Positions 61,030-64,000 of a stretch of 64,000 nt of DNA are shown here, piece by piece. Made by a program: the position numbers and the translations under genes. The DNA is taken from assembly GCF_000191065.1 (NCBI RefSeq), contig NZ_GL872283.1, forward strand, positions 825,592-889,591. Reading direction: 5' to 3'. The stretch comes from Prevotella multiformis DSM 16608. Lineage in GTDB: Bacteria; Bacteroidota; Bacteroidia; Bacteroidales; Bacteroidaceae. The first letter of the stretch is position 1; every line of letters starts with the position of its first letter. The notes below the pieces were generated by a model, which worked only from the letters and a program-made list of their open reading frames with translations, made no database searches and was not told the origin of the DNA.

Positions 61030-62343
61030 ATGCTCGAGGAGCAGAATATCATCAACGGAATACCCATAGAGAGCCGGTGGCGCAGCCATCGGGTCTGGCT
61101 TCCTACGCTCTATCTGACACGCGGACTTCCTTATGTGATCCTGTTCATGACCTCAATGGTCTATTTCAACAGGGCAGGACTGTCGAACGGATCCATCACG
61201 CTGACTACTTCCTGGTTCCTGCTTCCGTTCATCCTCCGACCCCTGCTGGGCAGGCTGGTTGTAGGGTACGGGAGCAAGCGTTTCTGGATTGTTCTGACGG
61301 AACTCGTCCTGGCATTGAGTCTCGCCGGACTGGCGGTGACCGGTCCGTCGGTCCATTGGTTTGAATGGTCGGTGCTCTTCCTGCTGACCATGGCGACTGC
61401 CGGCGCACTGCATGATGTGGCGGTCGAGAGACTCTATAAACGGGAGGCGGCCTTGCGCCATCAGGAGGTGTTCTTTGATGCCCGGGCCGCTTTCTATCTG
61501 CTCGCCATCCTCGTAGGGATGGCCGTCCCCGTTACGGTGGCGGGCAATCTGGAGGTCATCAACAGGACCATACACCCTTCCTGGCAGGCCGTCTTCTGGA
61601 TGCTGTCAGCCCTGCTGTCGGTGCTGATGGTGTTCCATGCCGTTGTCCTCCCGAAGGATATCCTCCGTGCCGACCTCCCGATATGGAGCGGCGTGACGCG
61701 CCAGTGGTGGCATGATGTCAAGGCGGCCTTTGTCCGTCGCCCGCATTATGTGGCCAATCTCTGCTTCCTTTTCTGCTTCCTGATACCCGAAGGAATGTTT
61801 TTCAGGATCGTACCACTCTTTCTGATAGACCCCGGAAGCAATGGCGGACTGGCGCTCTCCCCTCAGGAACTGGGTCTGGTGCTGGGGACGGTCGGCACTT
61901 TTTCGTTGATTGCGGGCTGTGCCGTCGGAACGAGACTGGTACGAAGAGACGGCCTGCGGAGATGGCTCTGGCTGTTTGTCATTGCCTTGACCCTGCCTAA
62001 GTTCCTTTTCGTCTACCTCAGTTATTACTTTGTTTCCACGCTTTCGATCATCAATTTCTGCATGCTGGCCGAGCAGTTCGGGACAGGAATCGGGCTGACG
62101 GCTTATTTTGTCTGGCTCGCCTATTGTACGAGGGGAGCACATTCCACGTTTACTTATTCCCTGGGAACGGCCATTACGGCCTTTTCCGTGGTCATGTCAG
62201 GATGGTTTACAGGTTTTCTCCAGGAATATGTAGGTTATCGCCGTTTCTTCCTTCTGGTGGCCTGTCTGGGCGTGGTCAGCTTTGTGGCGGCCGGTTTCGT
62301 CCCTGTTACGGATGAGGCGGGGAAGAAGGTGGAGGCTTCTTGA
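61030..62343 (+). CDS. AmpG-like MFS permease
   Basis: Major facilitator superfamily transporter of 437 residues with about 12 helices. The start LYLTRGLPYVILFMTSMVYF with LPYVIL resembles the AmpG/YbtX group that imports anhydro-muropeptides, and the gene order (next to a SpoIID-containing protein) fits that reading. The helix pattern, the basic loop GYGSKRF after helix 2 and FYLLAILVGMAVPVTVAG are visible. A substrate other than muropeptides cannot be excluded. It is in an operon with the fusion gene (41-nt gap). Confidence 0.78.
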   Translation: MLEEQNIINGIPIESRWRSHRVWLPTLYLTRGLPYVILFMTSMVYFNRAGLSNGSITLTTSWFLLPFILRPLLGRLVVGYGSKRFWIVLTELVLALSLAGLAVTGPSVHWFEWSVLFLLTMATAGALHDVAVERLYKREAALRHQEVFFDARAAFYLLAILVGMAVPVTVAGNLEVINRTIHPSWQAVFWMLSALLSVLMVFHAVVLPKDILRADLPIWSGVTRQWWHDVKAAFVRRPHYVANLCFLFCFLIPEGMFFRIVPLFLIDPGSNGGLALSPQELGLVLGTVGTFSLIAGCAVGTRLVRRDGLRRWLWLFVIALTLPKFLFVYLSYYFVSTLSIINFCMLAEQFGTGIGLTAYFVWLAYCTRGAHSTFTYSLGTAITAFSVVMSGWFTGFLQEYVGYRRFFLLVACLGVVSFVAAGFVPVTDEAGKKVEAS

Positions 62344-62480
62344 TGGTCCGTACGAGGCTGCATCAAGGTTTCCTTTAAGCGGCCCGGCAGGATGGGGCCG
62401 TACTGTCCGCAGGTTTCATTTCCAGGCGTTAAGCTTTTCAAAAAAGCTGTGGATTTGTTTGTATCTTACAAAAAATGTTG

Positions 62481-62488
62481 TACTTTCG
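62481..62488 (+). promoter_or_regulatory. Weak promoter -7 element of the M48 gene
   Basis: TACTTTCG is one mismatch from TAnnTTTG; TTTG is present at 62454-62457 with a 23-nt spacer, longer than the usual 19-21. The ATG is 33 nt downstream. Confidence 0.4.
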
Positions 62489-62521
62489 CATACTGAAAGT
62501 TATAAAAAAACAGTAATTCGG

Positions 62522-63424
62522 ATGAAGATCAAGTATTTGTTAATGGCAGCTGTCGTCGCTTTGATGACAGCCTGCGGAACGGCCTCAAAAGTTCCTTTGA
62601 CAGGCCGGACACACCGCATCAGTGTGTCTGACGCCCAGCTTCTCAGTCTCAGCAATCAGGAATACACCAAGTTCATGGCTTCTGCCAAGCGTTCGACGGA
62701 TGCAAAGAATACGGCGATGGTCCAGCGGGTAGGGCGTAATCTTGCCAATGCGGTAGAGACCTATCTTCGCAACAACGGCTATGCCAGTGAGATAAACAAC
62801 TTCAAATGGGAGTTCAACCTTGTCCAGGACAAGCAGGCCAATGCGTTCTGCATGCCCGGCGGAAAGATAGTTGTCTATGAGGGGCTGCTCCCTTATACGC
62901 AGAACGAGGCAAGTCTGGCTATCGTCCTGGGACATGAAATCGCACATGCTGTCGCCAAGCACAGTGCGGAGCAGCTGACAAAACAGATGAACCAGCAGAT
63001 GGGAACGAACATCCTGGGGACGGTGCTGAACTCAACGGTCGGCAGCGGAGTAGGCGACATCGCCTCGCAGGTGGCTGGCGGATACTTCTCTTTCCGCAAT
63101 CTGAAATACAGCCGTGACAATGAAAGCGAAGCCGACTATATGGGGCTGATATTCGCCGCCATGGCCGGGTACGATCCTGCCAATGCGGTTACATTCTGGC
63201 AGCGTATGGCTTCGGGGAGCAGCAGCAACCGAGCCGAGGTGCTGAGCGACCACCCTTCCGATGCCCGCCGTATTGAGAATATCAAGCGGTGGCTGCCGGA
63301 AGCCGAGAAGTATTATCATGGCAGTACTGCCGGCCGTGTATCTGCTGCCGGAACGATACAGACGACAAAGACCATTCATATCGGCGGCTCTTCAAGTTCA
63401 AAGCGTTCCGGAAGACGTCGTTGA
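62522..63424 (+). CDS. M48-family lipoprotein metalloprotease
   Basis: Exported zinc protease of 300 residues of the LoiP/BepA type. Lipobox VVALMTACGTASK gives a lipidated Cys. The zinc motif is LGHEIAHAVAKHSAEQ (HExxH), and the third ligand is the Glu in NESEADYMGLIFAAMAGYDP. Other family parts are FNLVQDKQANAFCMPGGKIV and LSDHPSDARRIENIKRWLPE. Its C-terminal 30 residues are Ser/Arg-rich. Such proteases act in outer-membrane quality control. I start at ATG 62522. The strong terminator at 63657 ends the unit. Confidence 0.9.
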   Translation: MKIKYLLMAAVVALMTACGTASKVPLTGRTHRISVSDAQLLSLSNQEYTKFMASAKRSTDAKNTAMVQRVGRNLANAVETYLRNNGYASEINNFKWEFNLVQDKQANAFCMPGGKIVVYEGLLPYTQNEASLAIVLGHEIAHAVAKHSAEQLTKQMNQQMGTNILGTVLNSTVGSGVGDIASQVAGGYFSFRNLKYSRDNESEADYMGLIFAAMAGYDPANAVTFWQRMASGSSSNRAEVLSDHPSDARRIENIKRWLPEAEKYYHGSTAGRVSAAGTIQTTKTIHIGGSSSSKRSGRRR

Positions 63425-63656
63425 AACGGCAGCGGCCTTTTCTTCGGAACTTTTTTCAAGGCCGCCCGGAAGTCGTCCCTGCTGATTCTTCGCCTTTCAG
63501 ACGGACGCCTCCGTCTCGCTCCAGAGAGAGCACGGCGGGGGCATGGCGACTGAAGGGGGCGGTTGAAGAGACTGCGTGAAAACAGGAAATTTACAGGAAG
63601 CCGCCGGTCTCAGCGCAACCGGCATGCTGCCGTTGCCTTTTAAAGAATAGGCCTCG

Positions 63657-63702
63657 CGGCTATCCGTCTTCTCATCTCCGGGAAGACGGATAGCCGTTTT
63701 TT
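63657..63702 (+). terminator. Intrinsic terminator of the M48 gene
   Basis: CGGCTATCCGTCTTC (63657-63671) pairs perfectly with GAAGACGGATAGCCG (63682-63696), followed by TTTTTTATTTT. A smaller hairpin (GCGGCCTT/AAGGCCGC, near 63430-63465) precedes it. Confidence 0.9.
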
Positions 63703-63933
63703 ATTTTATACATGGATTCATGTCCTGCTGTTTGCGACTGCACGGACAATCCTTTTTTGTAAAATGTTTTTCCATGTTTTTGTCTTTTTCTTCATCCTTT
63801 ATGGCGTTTATCCGTCCGGTAACAGCCACAGGTCATACCGCAGGTCGGGTCGGGTTGCAGAGGTTCTTCGGCAAGGTCGGGGTGGTCTTGTAAGTAATTT
63901 GAAATCAGATGGATATATCATTGTGTGGGAACA
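63703..63933. other. Intergenic region, nothing recognised
   Basis: About 230 bp between the terminator and the last palindromic array. I see no convincing coding region. Confidence 0.4.
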
Positions 63934-64000
63934 GGTGTCTGATTGCCTTGCAAGTAGGCGTTGATTGGATTTCAAGTAAGCACCCCTTGGACTGCAATCG
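63934..64000. repeat. 22-nt-period palindromic array, GGC family, cut by window edge
   Basis: Units start at 63934 (GGTGTCTGATTG, 23 nt), 63957 (GGCGTTGATTGG, 22 nt) and 63979 (AGCACCCCTTGG, 22 nt to the edge). The first two end CAAGTA, as units at 53251-53272 do. The array probably continues outside the window. Confidence 0.75.

Noticed and set aside
63764..63964. 66-codon frame near the right edge
   Set aside because: No family features, and it runs into the palindromic array.

Overview
The window is a GC-rich chromosomal segment of a Bacteroidales bacterium, most likely a high-GC member of the Prevotellaceae (Prevotella in the broad sense). The grounds are the gene families (DUF4827, DUF5020, DUF4922, LptE of the Bacteroidetes type, an ECF sigma/anti-sigma pair with a DUF4974-like tail, the aerotolerance Bat operon), the near absence of Shine-Dalgarno sequences, and about twenty upstream regions carrying the Bacteroidetes -7 promoter element TAnnTTTG. 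No species is claimed.

Layout. 1-1344: ECF sigma factor, short anti-sigma factor and the first codons of a secreted protein, reading left. 1651-2078: a 428-bp dispersed repeat. 2177-9651: DUF4827 lipoprotein, GlmM-type phosphohexomutase, two paralogous HEAT-like proteins (the second with an apparent -1 frameshift at its start) and RlmN. 9735-15575: PdxA-like protein that lacks four catalytic motifs, flippase-like membrane protein, sigma-54 activator, LptE, TPR-like protein, SecG. 15686-18338: tRNA-His followed by a 2.5-kb AT-rich island bounded by a perfect 142-bp direct repeat and carrying an XRE / KilA-N / ASCH-like operon. 18570-26836: aerotolerance operon (MoxR, DUF58, membrane protein, BatA, BatB, BatC and a BatD-BatE fusion). 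26864-32779: PAP2, QueA, DUF2027-Smr, NadE and a secreted protein. 33164-38322 (leftward): M3 peptidase, dCMP deaminase, S41 protease, 5-formyl-THF cyclo-ligase. 38585-46215: YhcH-family protein, a MITE, DUF2130, an HsdM remnant, a second copy of the dispersed repeat, a TonB-dependent receptor and a zinc-ribbon lipoprotein. 46314-52167: U32 protein and MetA (leftward), LysE exporter (rightward), a second MITE, DUF805 and TrmD. 52265-64000: DUF5020, a divergent NAD-dependent DNA ligase, NhaD, a very large GT2 / DUF4922 / SpoIID fusion coupled to an AmpG-like permease, and an M48 lipoprotein protease.

What stands out. (1) Several intergenic regions hold short arrays of imperfect palindromes with a period of 22 nt but three unrelated sequences; the shared period is the least explained signal in the window. 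(2) The tRNA-His island is a tiny element without an integrase whose cargo (XRE repressor, KilA-N protein, ASCH-like protein) looks like a self-regulated defence or toxin-antitoxin-like unit. (3) The PdxA-like protein sits in what looks like an ordinary housekeeping block but has lost GHTE, NPHAG, YHDQG and HGTA. (4) The 1246-residue three-domain fusion beside an AmpG-like permease suggests an envelope polymer remodelling or recycling unit. Everything is read by eye; family assignments come from remembered motifs, not from searches.
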